From the NCBI RefSeq assembly GCF_002364335.1, contig NZ_DEXW01000066.1, positions 29,117-93,116 of the forward strand: DNA of 64,000 bases, in the 5' to 3' direction. The position numbers and the translations under genes were made by a program. The notes beneath the pieces were generated by a model. It was not told the DNA's origin. It searched no databases and saw nothing but the letters and a program-made list of their open reading frames with translations. The number at the start of each line of letters is the position of its first letter. The first letter of the stretch is position 1. The stretch comes from Winogradskyella sp. UBA3174 (GTDB taxonomy: Bacteria; Bacteroidota; Bacteroidia; Flavobacteriales; Flavobacteriaceae). Shown one piece after another: positions 8,814 to 17,886 of this stretch.

Positions 8814-10113
8814 ATTTTTATTTAAACATATCGATAATTCTGGTCTTATAATTTTTAGGATCTTTTTCGGATTATTATGCTTTCTTGAATCTGCAGGTGC
8901 AGTAGTTACGGGTTGGGTAAAACGCACCCTAATAGATCCTGAATTTACCTTTTCATTTATTGGTTTCGAATGGTTGCAACCACTTCCTGGAAATTGGATG
9001 TATGTCTATTACATAGTCATGAGTGTTTTTGGGTTACTAATTATGGTAGGTTATAAATACCGATTTAGCATGTTTATGTTTGCGATAATGTGGACAGCCA
9101 CTTATTTAATGCAAAAATCATCTTATAACAATCACTACTATCTATTATTCCTTTTAAGCTTTTTAATGGTAGTGTTACCTGCACATCGCTACGCTTCTAT
9201 TGATGTTAAATTAAACCCTAAGCTAAAACGTGTATCAATGCCAAATTGGTGTAAATGGCTTTTTGTAATACAGCTATTCATTTTATACACCTATGCTTCT
9301 GCTGCTAAATTTTACCCAGATTGGTTAGATAGTTCTGTAGTTGCTTTATTAATGAGAAATAAGGCTGATTACCCATTGATTGGTGAACTTCTGCAAAACT
9401 CTACGACACATTATTTAATAGCTTATGGAGGCATTTTGTTTGATGGTTTAATTATACCGCTTCTACTTTTTAAACAAACACGTAAATATGCATTTTTTGC
9501 ATCTATATTTTTTCATCTGTTTAATTCTATTGTCTTTCAAATAGGCATTTTCCCATATCTATCTTTGGCGTTTAGCTTATTCTTTTTCGATGCAAAAACC
9601 ATAAAAGATTTGTTCTTAAAACAAAAGCCTTACTATACTGCAGATGAAGTTAAAATACCAAAATATAATAATCTTTTAGTTTCATTATTTGTAGTTTATT
9701 TTCTTATTCATATCGCATTACCACTAAGACACTATTATTTTGAAGACGATGTGTTATGGACAGAAGAAGGGCACAGGTTATCTTGGAGAATGATGCTACG
9801 TGCTAAAAGCGGACAAACTACATTTTCAGTTATTGATAAAGCAACAGGCAATACTATTCCTATTAATATAAATGACTACCTCACCAAGAAGCAACAACGT
9901 GGTGCAAGTACAAAACCAGATATAATTTGGCAGTTTGCACAACATTTAAAACAAGATTTTGCAAAAAAAGGTAAATCTGTAAAAGTATATGTAAGGGCTT
10001 ATGTAAGCATTAATGGCAAAGCATCTAAAAAGCTCATAGACCCAAAAGTTGACTTAGCAAATGTACCTTGGCAACACTTTAAGCATAGCGATTGGTTATT
10101 ACCTTCAAAATAG
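8806..10113 (+). CDS. HTTM-domain membrane protein (gamma-carboxylase-like)
   Basis: 435 residues. The first about 300 form a multi-helix HTTM bundle of the type shared with vitamin K-dependent gamma-glutamyl carboxylase: IFRIFFGLLCFLES at the start, a SYNNHYYLLFLLSF loop, and YASAAKFYPDWLDS. A soluble C-terminal part follows (W-rich HRLSWRMMLRAKSG, then PDIIWQFAQHLKQ). In the carboxylase family this part sits outside the membrane. The bacterial function is unknown. The start overlaps the ribF end (ATGCATAA), indicating translational coupling. Confidence 0.85.
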   Translation: MHKFLFKHIDNSGLIIFRIFFGLLCFLESAGAVVTGWVKRTLIDPEFTFSFIGFEWLQPLPGNWMYVYYIVMSVFGLLIMVGYKYRFSMFMFAIMWTATYLMQKSSYNNHYYLLFLLSFLMVVLPAHRYASIDVKLNPKLKRVSMPNWCKWLFVIQLFILYTYASAAKFYPDWLDSSVVALLMRNKADYPLIGELLQNSTTHYLIAYGGILFDGLIIPLLLFKQTRKYAFFASIFFHLFNSIVFQIGIFPYLSLAFSLFFFDAKTIKDLFLKQKPYYTADEVKIPKYNNLLVSLFVVYFLIHIALPLRHYYFEDDVLWTEEGHRLSWRMMLRAKSGQTTFSVIDKATGNTIPININDYLTKKQQRGASTKPDIIWQFAQHLKQDFAKKGKSVKVYVRAYVSINGKASKKLIDPKVDLANVPWQHFKHSDWLLPSK

Positions 10114-10147
10114 CATCCTTTTAATTTTTATACGTATAAAATCTTAG

Positions 10148-10155
10148 TACTTTTG
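10148..10155 (+). promoter_or_regulatory. -7 element of serS promoter
   Basis: TACTTTTG matches TAnnTTTG, 47 bases before the serS ATG. Confidence 0.5.
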
Positions 10156-10202
10156 TTGCTTGTTTTTACTACGCTAATAGGCGTAAAATCCAATTTACAG
10201 AT

Positions 10203-11474
10203 ATGTTACAAGTTGCTTTTATTAGAGACCACAAAGAGGCTATTATTGAGCGTTTAGCTAAACGAAATATCGATGCCACAGAGATGATAAACGATGTTAT
10301 TAATTTAGATGAAGACCGAAGAGCGCTTCAAACTAAATTAGATAATACAAAAGCCGAATCTAATACCCTTTCTAAAGAAATCGGAAATTTATTTAAGTCT
10401 GGCGAAGCTCAAAAAGCAACTATTTTAAAAGAAAAAACAACACAACTTAAAGAAACGACTAAACTATTAGAACAAGAATTTAACGAAAAGGTCGAAGCAC
10501 TAAACGAGTTATTATATCGTATTCCTAACGTGCCTAATCCAATTGTGCCTTCAGGAAATACTGATGAAGATAATGAGGAAACATATAGAGAAGGAGATAT
10601 ACCAACATTACACGAAGGTGCTCTACCACATTGGGAGCTAGCTAAAAAATATGATATTATTGATTTTGAATTAGGTAATAAGATAACAGGAGCAGGTTTC
10701 CCAGTCTATAAAGGTAAAGGAGCAAGATTACAGCGTGCACTAATTGCTTATTTTTTAGATAAAAATACTGAAGCTGGTTATACAGAATATCAATTACCGC
10801 ATTTGGTGAATGAAGCCTCAGGATTTGGAACTGGGCAACTACCGGACAAAGAAGGCCAAATGTATCATGTTACAGCAGATAACTTATACTTAATTCCGAC
10901 GGCCGAAGTTCCTGCAACAAATATTTTTAGAGATACACTTTTAAACGAAGCAGATTTACCAATTACTATTACAGGCTATACTCCTTGTTTTAGACGCGAA
11001 GCAGGTAGTTATGGAGCACATGTTAGAGGGTTAAATCGATTACATCAATTTGATAAGGTAGAAATATTACGTGTTGAGCATCCTGATAATTCTTATGATG
11101 CTTTAGATGGAATGGTAGAACATGTGAAAAATATATTAGTAGAGCTAAAGTTACCGTACAGAATCTTAAGACTTTGTGGTGGTGATTTAGGATTTACAGC
11201 AGCTTTAACTTACGATTTTGAAGTGTTCTCAACAGCACAAAATCGTTGGTTAGAAATTTCTTCTATTTCTAATTTTGAAACATTCCAAGCAAATCGCTTA
11301 AAATTACGCTTCAAAAACAATGATGGTAAAAACGAATTATGCCATACTTTAAACGGAAGCTCTTTAGCATTACCTAGAGTTTTAGCAGGCATTTTAGAAA
11401 ACTATCAGACCGAAAATGGTATTAAAATCCCTGAGGTTTTAGTCCCATATACCGGTTTTGACATGATTTCTTAA
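10203..11474 (+). CDS. serS: Serine--tRNA ligase
   Basis: 423 residues, a full-length class II synthetase charging tRNA-Ser. The N-terminal coiled-coil arm covers about residues 28-100. The catalytic domain shows motif 2 (CFRREAGSYGAHVRGLNRLHQF) and motif 3 near the C-terminus (NGSSLALPRVLAGILENYQ). The AEVPATN segment for serine and ATP binding is intact. It is preceded by a TACTTTTG promoter element and followed by a 388-base gap. Confidence 0.97.
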   Translation: MLQVAFIRDHKEAIIERLAKRNIDATEMINDVINLDEDRRALQTKLDNTKAESNTLSKEIGNLFKSGEAQKATILKEKTTQLKETTKLLEQEFNEKVEALNELLYRIPNVPNPIVPSGNTDEDNEETYREGDIPTLHEGALPHWELAKKYDIIDFELGNKITGAGFPVYKGKGARLQRALIAYFLDKNTEAGYTEYQLPHLVNEASGFGTGQLPDKEGQMYHVTADNLYLIPTAEVPATNIFRDTLLNEADLPITITGYTPCFRREAGSYGAHVRGLNRLHQFDKVEILRVEHPDNSYDALDGMVEHVKNILVELKLPYRILRLCGGDLGFTAALTYDFEVFSTAQNRWLEISSISNFETFQANRLKLRFKNNDGKNELCHTLNGSSLALPRVLAGILENYQTENGIKIPEVLVPYTGFDMIS

Positions 11475-11609
11475 TTTCATTTTAAACGCATATTTCACGT
11501 GTTTTGTTAAAATTTTATGTTTTTTGTCGATTTTTTAAGCATTTCTTCGTTTATTTTAATTATTTTAGTCAAGTTAGTAATCCCAACCTATCAATCAGTA
11601 GACCTAAAT

Positions 11610-11678
11610 ATGAAAAATTTAAAACGAATAATAGTACTCGTTTTATTAGTTGTTATAGTAACTAAAGTTTTATTTTAA
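11610..11678 (+). CDS. Possible 22-residue hydrophobic peptide
   Basis: ATG to TAA encodes MKNLKRIIVLVLLVVIVTKV plus two residues: a basic start and one continuous hydrophobic stretch, like a single-span micropeptide. There is no Shine-Dalgarno site, as is normal here. A strong terminator follows 97 bases later. Random AT-rich DNA can give such an ORF, so this is only a candidate. Confidence 0.3.
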   Translation: MKNLKRIIVLVLLVVIVTKVLF

Positions 11679-11774
11679 CTAAAACCAACAAGTACATTAT
11701 AAAAAACCGAGACAGAATAACTGAATCATTTATAACATATAATGGTTAATAGCACATTTATTTTGCTGGTGAAA

Positions 11775-11806
11775 ATGCCTAAACTTTAAGTTTGGGCATT
11801 TTTTTA
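11775..11806 (+). terminator. Rho-independent terminator
   Basis: Perfectly paired 11-bp arms (11775-11785 and 11789-11799, one G-U) with a 3-base loop are followed by seven T residues. Confidence 0.9.
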
Positions 11807-11862
11807 TAAAAACATTCACAATATCTACTTGTAGTAAATGTTATATTTACAAAAACACATAC

Positions 11863-13647
11863 ATGCAAAAAACGCTTTTAATACTGCTTATACTTTTAGG
11901 GTTTAGTTTTACTCAGGCTCAAAATAGTGAGGTCTTAGCAGATAGCTATTACAAACGTGGAGAATTTAAAAAAGCATTAGTTATCTACCAAAATTTATAT
12001 AAAAAGGAAAAATACAACTCAAAATATCTTTATAAAATTATTGAAACTCACCAGCAACTAGAGCAATTTGATAAAGCTGAAACTCTACTTACTGAAAAAT
12101 TATCAAAACAAAATAGTCCACTATTACTTATAGAGCTTGGTTATAATTTTCAGCTCAAAGACAGCATCATAAAAGCCGAAAAACTATATGATTCAGCTAT
12201 TGCCTTTATAGATGAAAGACCAAATTACATTTATAGTATAGCTAAAAAATTTGAAGACCACTCATTATTAGAGCAAGCAATTCGTGTCTACGACAAAGGC
12301 AAACTTCTAACACCAGATAAAGATTATAGTATTCAGTTGGCACGTATTTACGGAGACCAAGGAAATATAGAACAAATGTTTGCAAATTATGTAGACTATA
12401 TAGCCTACAGACCAAATTACCTTAACAATATTAAACGTGCTGTTAGCGACTTTATATCTGAAAATAAATCTAACGAAAACAACATTTACTTAAGGCGTTT
12501 ACTATTAAAAAAATTACAGCAACAACCCGAAATACATTGGTACAAAATGCTGAGTTGGTTGTACGTTCAAGAGAAAGCTTATAACAAATCATTCATTCAA
12601 GAAAAAGCACTTTACAGACGTAATCCAGAAAGTTTAGATCGTATTACAGAGTTGGCGATTACAGCTTTAGATGATAATGATGACGTGACCTCTAAATCTA
12701 TTTTTAATTACATTTTAGAAACAACACAAGATGCAACTACTGCTTTAATAGCACACCAATATATTTTAGAAATTGATACTAAAAATACATCCGAAAAAGA
12801 ATTAAAACGTATTGATGAAACCTACAATAAGTTATTTAGCGATTTCGGAAAATCTGAATTAACCATACCATTGCAACTGGCTTATGGTAACTTTTTAGCA
12901 TTCTATAAAAAGGATACTAAAGCAGCAACAGCTTTTTTACGTGAAAGTTTGAAATTAAATATTTCTGAATTTCAAGAAGGTAAAGTGAAATTACTATTAG
13001 CTGATATTTTAGTGTTGCAAGAAAAATTTAATGAAGCACTTATTTTTTACTCTCAAATTCAAATGAATTTAAAGAATAGTGTAATGTCTCAAGAAGCACG
13101 TTTTAAAGTGGCAAAAACGAGCTATTATAAAGGTGATTTTGATTGGGCAGAATCGCAACTAAAAATCCTTAAATCTTCAACATCGCAACTCATTGCCAAT
13201 GATGCCTTAGATTTAAAACTATTAATTTCGGATAATAAGTACGAAGACAGCACACAAACCGCATTAAAGTATTATGCTAAAGCAGATTTATATGACTTTC
13301 AGAATAAAACAGATAATGCTATTTCACTTTTAGACAAAATATTACAAGAACATAAAGGTGAAAGCATAACAGACCAAGCATTATATAAACAAGCTAAGCT
13401 CTTTGAGAAGAAGAAACTTTACGCTAAAGCCGAAGCAAATTATTTAGAGATTATCAAAGATTACGGAGAGGATATTTTAGCAGACGATGCGCACTACTAT
13501 TTAGCAGAATTGTATAATACTCATTTAGTAAAGCCAGAAGATGCAAAACAACTTTACGAAAAAATCATCTTTGAGTTTGAAGACAGTATTTACTTTATTG
13601 AAGCTCGAAAGAAATTTAGAATGCTTAGAGGCGATACAATTAATTAG
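11863..13647 (+). CDS. Exported tetratricopeptide-repeat protein
   Basis: 594 residues. A signal peptide (MQKTLLILLILLGFSFTQAQ, about 20 residues) is followed by helical TPR units: KRGEFKKALVIYQNLYKKEK near 32-51, FNEALIFYSQIQ, KGDFDWAESQLKILK and KKLYAKAEANYLEIIKDYGED near the C-terminus. It is probably periplasmic and acts in protein-protein contacts, with no enzymatic motif seen. Such proteins often sit beside rsmA in flavobacteria, but their role is unknown. The next gene has its own promoter element. Confidence 0.85.
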   Translation: MQKTLLILLILLGFSFTQAQNSEVLADSYYKRGEFKKALVIYQNLYKKEKYNSKYLYKIIETHQQLEQFDKAETLLTEKLSKQNSPLLLIELGYNFQLKDSIIKAEKLYDSAIAFIDERPNYIYSIAKKFEDHSLLEQAIRVYDKGKLLTPDKDYSIQLARIYGDQGNIEQMFANYVDYIAYRPNYLNNIKRAVSDFISENKSNENNIYLRRLLLKKLQQQPEIHWYKMLSWLYVQEKAYNKSFIQEKALYRRNPESLDRITELAITALDDNDDVTSKSIFNYILETTQDATTALIAHQYILEIDTKNTSEKELKRIDETYNKLFSDFGKSELTIPLQLAYGNFLAFYKKDTKAATAFLRESLKLNISEFQEGKVKLLLADILVLQEKFNEALIFYSQIQMNLKNSVMSQEARFKVAKTSYYKGDFDWAESQLKILKSSTSQLIANDALDLKLLISDNKYEDSTQTALKYYAKADLYDFQNKTDNAISLLDKILQEHKGESITDQALYKQAKLFEKKKLYAKAEANYLEIIKDYGEDILADDAHYYLAELYNTHLVKPEDAKQLYEKIIFEFEDSIYFIEARKKFRMLRGDTIN

Positions 13648-13658
13648 ACTCTAATTCA

Positions 13659-13666
13659 TACTTTTG
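13659..13666 (+). promoter_or_regulatory. -7 element of DUF4286 gene promoter
   Basis: TACTTTTG matches TAnnTTTG, 37 bases before the ATG at 13704. It probably drives the following run through rsmA. Confidence 0.5.
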
Positions 13667-13703
13667 TCTAACTACTAATACTTCTTATACTAATTCCTGT
13701 AAA

Positions 13704-14024
13704 ATGATCATATACAACGTAACCGTAAACTTAGATAAAACCATTACTAAAGAATGGTTAGAGTGGATAAAAGAACACATTCCCCAAGTATTGGCAACAG
13801 GTAAATTTAAAGAAGCCAAACTAACTAAAGTTTTGGTGGAAGATGATGAAGCAGACACCTATTCCATTCAATACAGAGCACATTCTAGAGAAGCTTTAGA
13901 TGCTTATTATGCAGAAGATGCAGAACGTTTAAAAAAAGACGGATTAGTCCGTTTTGCAGATAAAATGTTAGCCTTTAGGACAGAGTTAGAAATCGTAGAT
14001 GAATTCGCCGTAAATTTTAATTAA
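13704..14024 (+). CDS. DUF4286 family protein
   Basis: 106 residues starting MIIYNVTVNLDKTITKEWLEW, typical of DUF4286, a small ferredoxin-fold-like protein frequent in Bacteroidota. It appears soluble, with no signal peptide. Function is unknown. It precedes a 66-residue membrane protein by 6 bases and rsmA shortly after, an arrangement suggesting one transcript. Confidence 0.85.
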   Translation: MIIYNVTVNLDKTITKEWLEWIKEHIPQVLATGKFKEAKLTKVLVEDDEADTYSIQYRAHSREALDAYYAEDAERLKKDGLVRFADKMLAFRTELEIVDEFAVNFN

Positions 14025-14030
14025 TACGTA

Positions 14031-14231
14031 ATGAAAACTAACGAAATCATATATAGCAATAGAGTAAAACTAAGATACGTTAGTATACTTTTAGTCATAG
14101 TTGGTGGTATTATTAGTTACCTTTATTACGGTACTGAACCGCATGAAACTATAGGTGGTTTTCTTTGTGGTTTTGGACTAGCATCCTTTTTAATCTTCCT
14201 ATCTTTAAAAAAACCTCAAAACCAATCTTAA
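14031..14231 (+). CDS. Small two-helix membrane protein
   Basis: 66 residues with two hydrophobic stretches (about residues 16-32 and 42-59) separated by YYGTEPHETIGG. No family recognised. It sits tightly between the DUF4286 gene (6-base gap) and rsmA (3-base gap), which supports it as a real gene. Confidence 0.7.
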   Translation: MKTNEIIYSNRVKLRYVSILLVIVGGIISYLYYGTEPHETIGGFLCGFGLASFLIFLSLKKPQNQS

Positions 14232-14234
14232 TTC

Positions 14235-15023
14235 GTGGCAAATCAACATCAAGTAAGAGCAAAAAAACATTTAGGTCAACACTTTTTAGAAGATGAGTCT
14301 ATTGCACAAGATATTGCAGATAGCCTTTCTTTTAAAGGTTACAATGATATATTAGAGATTGGCCCAGGAATGGGAGTATTAACCAAGTACCTTCTAGAAA
14401 AAGATACCACAACACACGTTATTGAGATTGATACGGAATCTGTTGAGTATCTTAAAAATAATTATTTAAATCTCGCTGACAGAATCATAGAAAAAGACTT
14501 TTTAAAGTGCGATTTAAGCCTTGTTTTTGAGGACAAACCTTTTGCTATCATTGGTAATTTTCCGTATAATATATCTTCTCAAATTCTATTTAAAACCTTA
14601 GAGTTACGTCATCAAATTCCTGAGTTTTCTGGTATGTTTCAAAAAGAAGTTGCGTTACGTATATGCTCTAAAGAAGGCTCTAAAGTCTATGGGATTTTAT
14701 CTGTTTTAACGCAAGCATTTTATGATGCAGAATATCTTTTTACAGTACCACCAACCGTTTTTAATCCGCCACCGAGAGTAGATTCTGGTGTTCTTTTTCT
14801 AAAACGAAAAAAAAACTTTAAACTCCCTTGCGACGAAAAACTATTTTTTAGAGTTGTAAAAACAGGTTTTCAGCAACGTAGAAAAACGCTTCGTAATAGT
14901 TTAAAAACATTCAATCTGTCGGATAATTTAAAAGCAAATACTATATTTGGACAACGACCAGAACAATTGAGTGTTGCTCAGTTTATTGAACTGACACTCT
15001 TAATTGAAAACGATCAAAACTAA
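14235..15023 (+). CDS. rsmA: 16S rRNA dimethyladenosine transferase RsmA (KsgA)
   Basis: 262 residues. It dimethylates two adjacent adenosines of the 16S rRNA 3' hairpin using SAM. The N-terminal KKHLGQHFLED, the SAM-binding EIGPGMG (41-47) and the catalytic NFPY (108-111) are intact, followed by the helical C-terminal domain (VVKTGFQQRRKTLRNSLK). It starts with GTG (14235), 3 bases after the previous stop, with no better ATG nearby. mgtE follows after 69 bases, a neighbour pair commonly conserved in this group. Confidence 0.96.
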   Translation: MANQHQVRAKKHLGQHFLEDESIAQDIADSLSFKGYNDILEIGPGMGVLTKYLLEKDTTTHVIEIDTESVEYLKNNYLNLADRIIEKDFLKCDLSLVFEDKPFAIIGNFPYNISSQILFKTLELRHQIPEFSGMFQKEVALRICSKEGSKVYGILSVLTQAFYDAEYLFTVPPTVFNPPPRVDSGVLFLKRKKNFKLPCDEKLFFRVVKTGFQQRRKTLRNSLKTFNLSDNLKANTIFGQRPEQLSVAQFIELTLLIENDQN

Positions 15024-15092
15024 AGGCTTTATCATTTCTAGTAGTTTGAAAACATCATTTTAAACATGAGGTGAAAAACATAAGAGAATCTA

Positions 15093-16466
15093 GTGGAAGA
15101 AATTCAAGATAAAATACAATTTCAGCTTTCTAATGAACTCATAGAAAAAGTAGAAATTCTTGTCGAAGACTATAACGACAATGAACTCAAATTACTTCTA
15201 AATGAATATCATTACGCAGATATTGCCGAAATTTTAGATGAACTAGATGTTGATGCTGCTGTCTATATTATTAAACTTTTAGATTCTGGTCTAACATCAG
15301 ATATCTTAATGGAACTCGATGAGGACAATCGAGAAGACATTCTAAAAAATCTTTCTGCTAAAGAAATAGCAGAAGAGGTTGAAGAATTAGATACCGATGA
15401 TGCTGCTGATATCATCGCAGAATTACCTGAAGATAGACAGGCAGAAGTCATTTCTAAAATTGAAGATGAAGAACATCGAGAAGAAATTACTGAGCTCCTT
15501 ACCTACGATAACGATACTGCTGGTAGCCTTATGGCTAAAGAATTAGTTAAGGTTTATGAAACTTGGACAGTTGCTGGCTGTTTACGCAGAATAAGAGGCC
15601 AGGCAAAAGAAGTTACCAGAGTACATTCTATTTATGTCGTAGACAAAGAAGAAAAGCTTATTGGCCGTTTATCATTAAAAGATTTAATAGTTGCCAAAAG
15701 TGATCAAAAAATAGCCGAAATCTCCAATAGCAATGTTGATTATGTCAATGTTACTGAAGATGTTGAAGACGTTGCTAAAATTATGGCAAAATATGATTTA
15801 GAAGCTATTCCTGTAGTTGACGAAAATCAAACACTTCTAGGTCGAATTACTATTGATGATATCGTAGATGTTTTAAGGGAAGAAGCGGAAAAAGATTATC
15901 AATTAGCAGCTGGTATTACACAAGATGTAGAAGCGGATGACAGTATTTTAGAGCTTACACGTGCAAGATTACCTTGGTTATTTTTAGGTTTAATTGGCGG
16001 AATAGGAGCTTTTATAATAATGTATTATTTTGAAGAGAGCTTACCTAAAGAAGCTGTTATCTTGTTCTTATTTACACCGTTAATTGCGGCTATGGCTGGT
16101 AACGTTGGTGTACAATCTAGTGCAATAATTGTGCAAGGTCTAGCAAATGACGATGTTAAAGGAAGTATTAATACGCGTCTTATAAAAGAAATGCTCTTGG
16201 CAGCTTTAAATGGAATTATTCTTTCTTTATTCCTTTTTCTGTTTGTATTTGCTTGGGAACAAGAATTTAAATTGGCTCTTGCCATATCTGTATCGTTAGT
16301 CGTTGTAATAATCATAGCCGGTCTAATCGGTACGTTTATCCCTTTATTTTTAGATAAAAGAGGTATAGACCCAGCAATAGCAACAGGTCCTTTTATTACA
16401 ACAAGTAATGATATTTTGGGAATTCTACTCTATTTCTGGATTGCCAAACTTATATTAGGATTCTAA
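15093..16466 (+). CDS. mgtE: Magnesium transporter MgtE
   Basis: 457 residues with the full MgtE layout: an acidic N domain (about 20-135, repeats such as LDTDDAADIIAELPEDRQAEVI), two CBS domains (about 140-265, VHSIYVVDKEEKLIGRLSLKDL and AIPVVDENQTLLGRITIDDI) and five membrane helices (about 285-457). The pore region contains AGNVGVQSSAI and PFITTSNDILGI. It is an inner-membrane Mg2+ channel, gated in the family by Mg2+ binding to the cytosolic domains. The GTG start at 15093 gives the expected N-terminus. It lies downstream of rsmA. Confidence 0.96.
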   Translation: MEEIQDKIQFQLSNELIEKVEILVEDYNDNELKLLLNEYHYADIAEILDELDVDAAVYIIKLLDSGLTSDILMELDEDNREDILKNLSAKEIAEEVEELDTDDAADIIAELPEDRQAEVISKIEDEEHREEITELLTYDNDTAGSLMAKELVKVYETWTVAGCLRRIRGQAKEVTRVHSIYVVDKEEKLIGRLSLKDLIVAKSDQKIAEISNSNVDYVNVTEDVEDVAKIMAKYDLEAIPVVDENQTLLGRITIDDIVDVLREEAEKDYQLAAGITQDVEADDSILELTRARLPWLFLGLIGGIGAFIIMYYFEESLPKEAVILFLFTPLIAAMAGNVGVQSSAIIVQGLANDDVKGSINTRLIKEMLLAALNGIILSLFLFLFVFAWEQEFKLALAISVSLVVVIIIAGLIGTFIPLFLDKRGIDPAIATGPFITTSNDILGILLYFWIAKLILGF

Positions 16467-16473
16467 AAAGATT

Positions 16474-16481
16474 TACTTTTG
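16474..16481 (+). promoter_or_regulatory. -7 element of cupin gene promoter
   Basis: TACTTTTG matches TAnnTTTG, only 12 bases before the ATG at 16494, implying a very short leader. Confidence 0.5.
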
Positions 16482-16493
16482 TAACTTTACAGT

Positions 16494-16859
16494 ATGAAGG
16501 CATTAAACATTACCGAAAAATTTACAAAATTTAGTAAAAACTGGCATCCACATCAGGTAGCTATCGTCGATGACATGCAAGTCATTCTTGCCAAATTAAA
16601 AGGTGAGTTTGTTTGGCATAGTCATGATAATGAGGATGAACTATTTCAAGTTGTAAAAGGCACATTATACATGCAATTTAGAGACAAAACTGAAGTGATT
16701 AGTGAAGGTGAAATAATTGTTGTACCAAAAGGTGTGGAACATAATCCTACTACAAAGAATGATGAAGAAGTCCATGTGCTTTTATTTGAGAAATTAAATA
16801 CAGCACATACAGGAAATGTGAAACACGAACGCACACAAACCGAATATCCAAAAATATAA
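16494..16859 (+). CDS. Cupin-domain protein
   Basis: 121 residues forming one cupin barrel. Cupin motif 1 is VWHSHDNEDELFQVVKG (H42 and H44 with E48 as likely metal ligands). Motif 2 is VVPKGVEHNP with a further His. It is cytosolic. Cupins of this size include isomerases, dioxygenases and sensors, and the substrate cannot be told. It stands alone between mgtE and a 2-hydroxyacid dehydrogenase. Confidence 0.85.
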   Translation: MKALNITEKFTKFSKNWHPHQVAIVDDMQVILAKLKGEFVWHSHDNEDELFQVVKGTLYMQFRDKTEVISEGEIIVVPKGVEHNPTTKNDEEVHVLLFEKLNTAHTGNVKHERTQTEYPKI

Positions 16860-16863
16860 GCTT

Positions 16864-16888
16864 GGATGCTGAACTTGTTTGAGGATCT
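16864..16888. repeat. REP-like palindromic remnant
   Basis: GGATGCTGAACTTGTTTGAG followed by GATC resembles a decayed copy of a short intergenic palindrome of the tgaacttgtttca type found in many bacterial genomes. The arms pair only imperfectly. Confidence 0.35.
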
Positions 16889-16938
16889 TATTCACTAAAT
16901 TAACTTTTCAAAGATTGCTGCCTTAGCATAACATAAGC

Positions 16939-17877
16939 ATGAAAATTCTTCACCTAGACTCAAACCACCCTCTACTCTTAAATCAACTCAGCGATTTAGG
17001 CTATACAAATCATAAAGATTACACAGCTTCTAAATCAGAAATTGAAGCTAAAATATCAAATTATGATGGCTTAATTATTCGTAGTCGCTTCTCTATTGAT
17101 AAACAATTTTTAGACGCAGCAAAAAACCTAAAATTTATAGGACGTGTTGGTGCAGGTTTAGAAAACATCGATTGTGATTACGCTGAACAAAAAGGTGTTT
17201 ATCTCATCTCTGCTCCTGAAGGTAACAGAAATGCGGTTGGCGAGCATGCCCTAGGCATGTTGTTGTCTCTATTCAATAAACTAAATAAGGCAGATAAAGA
17301 AGTACGTGAAGGTAAATGGTTACGCGAAGATAATCGCGGATTAGAATTAGACGGGAAAACTGTTGGGCTTATTGGTTATGGTAATATGGGAAAAGCCTTT
17401 GCAAAAAAACTAAAAGGTTTTGATGTCGATGTTTTATGTTATGATATTAAACCAAATCTTGGAGATAAAAATGCCAAGCAAATATCTATAGAAGAACTTC
17501 AAGAAAAAGCAGATGTTTTAAGTTTACACACACCTCAAACTCCACTGACCCTGAATATGGTGAATTCAGAATTCATCACTAATTTCAAAAAACCGTTTTG
17601 GCTCATTAATACAGCACGTGGAAAAAGTGTGGTAACCGAAGATTTAGTTGAAGCATTAAAATCTGGTAAAATTCTGGGAGCTGGACTCGATGTTTTAGAA
17701 TATGAAAAATCATCATTCGAAAATTTATTTGCTTCAGACAATATGCCAGAAGCATTTAGATACTTAATAAAATCAGATAATGTATTACTTACACCACATG
17801 TTGCTGGTTGGACTATTGAAAGTAATAGGAAGCTATCTCAAACTATAGTAGATAAGATTAAAGCAAAATTTTGGTAA
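16939..17877 (+). CDS. D-2-hydroxyacid dehydrogenase (phosphoglycerate dehydrogenase-like)
   Basis: 312 residues, NAD-dependent D-isomer-specific 2-hydroxyacid dehydrogenase fold. GRVGAGLENID precedes the Rossmann motif GLIGYGNMGKAF (about 149-160). The catalytic Arg lies in NTARGKS and the His in PHVAGWT near the C-terminus. It lacks the C-terminal ACT domain of long SerA enzymes. Closest by look to 3-phosphoglycerate dehydrogenase, but short family members are hard to assign, so serine synthesis is inferred only. The regulator gene starts 9 bases downstream. Confidence 0.88.
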   Translation: MKILHLDSNHPLLLNQLSDLGYTNHKDYTASKSEIEAKISNYDGLIIRSRFSIDKQFLDAAKNLKFIGRVGAGLENIDCDYAEQKGVYLISAPEGNRNAVGEHALGMLLSLFNKLNKADKEVREGKWLREDNRGLELDGKTVGLIGYGNMGKAFAKKLKGFDVDVLCYDIKPNLGDKNAKQISIEELQEKADVLSLHTPQTPLTLNMVNSEFITNFKKPFWLINTARGKSVVTEDLVEALKSGKILGAGLDVLEYEKSSFENLFASDNMPEAFRYLIKSDNVLLTPHVAGWTIESNRKLSQTIVDKIKAKFW

Positions 17878-17886
17878 ATTTATAGT

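Larger units (their letters stand above)
11475..11862. other. Intergenic stretch after serS
   Basis: 388 bases without a clear large gene. It holds a possible 22-codon ORF (11610-11678) and a strong plus-strand terminator (11775-11806). The rest is AT-rich without recognisable structure. The terminator ends either the serS transcript (about 300 bases of trailer) or a short independent RNA. Confidence 0.6.
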
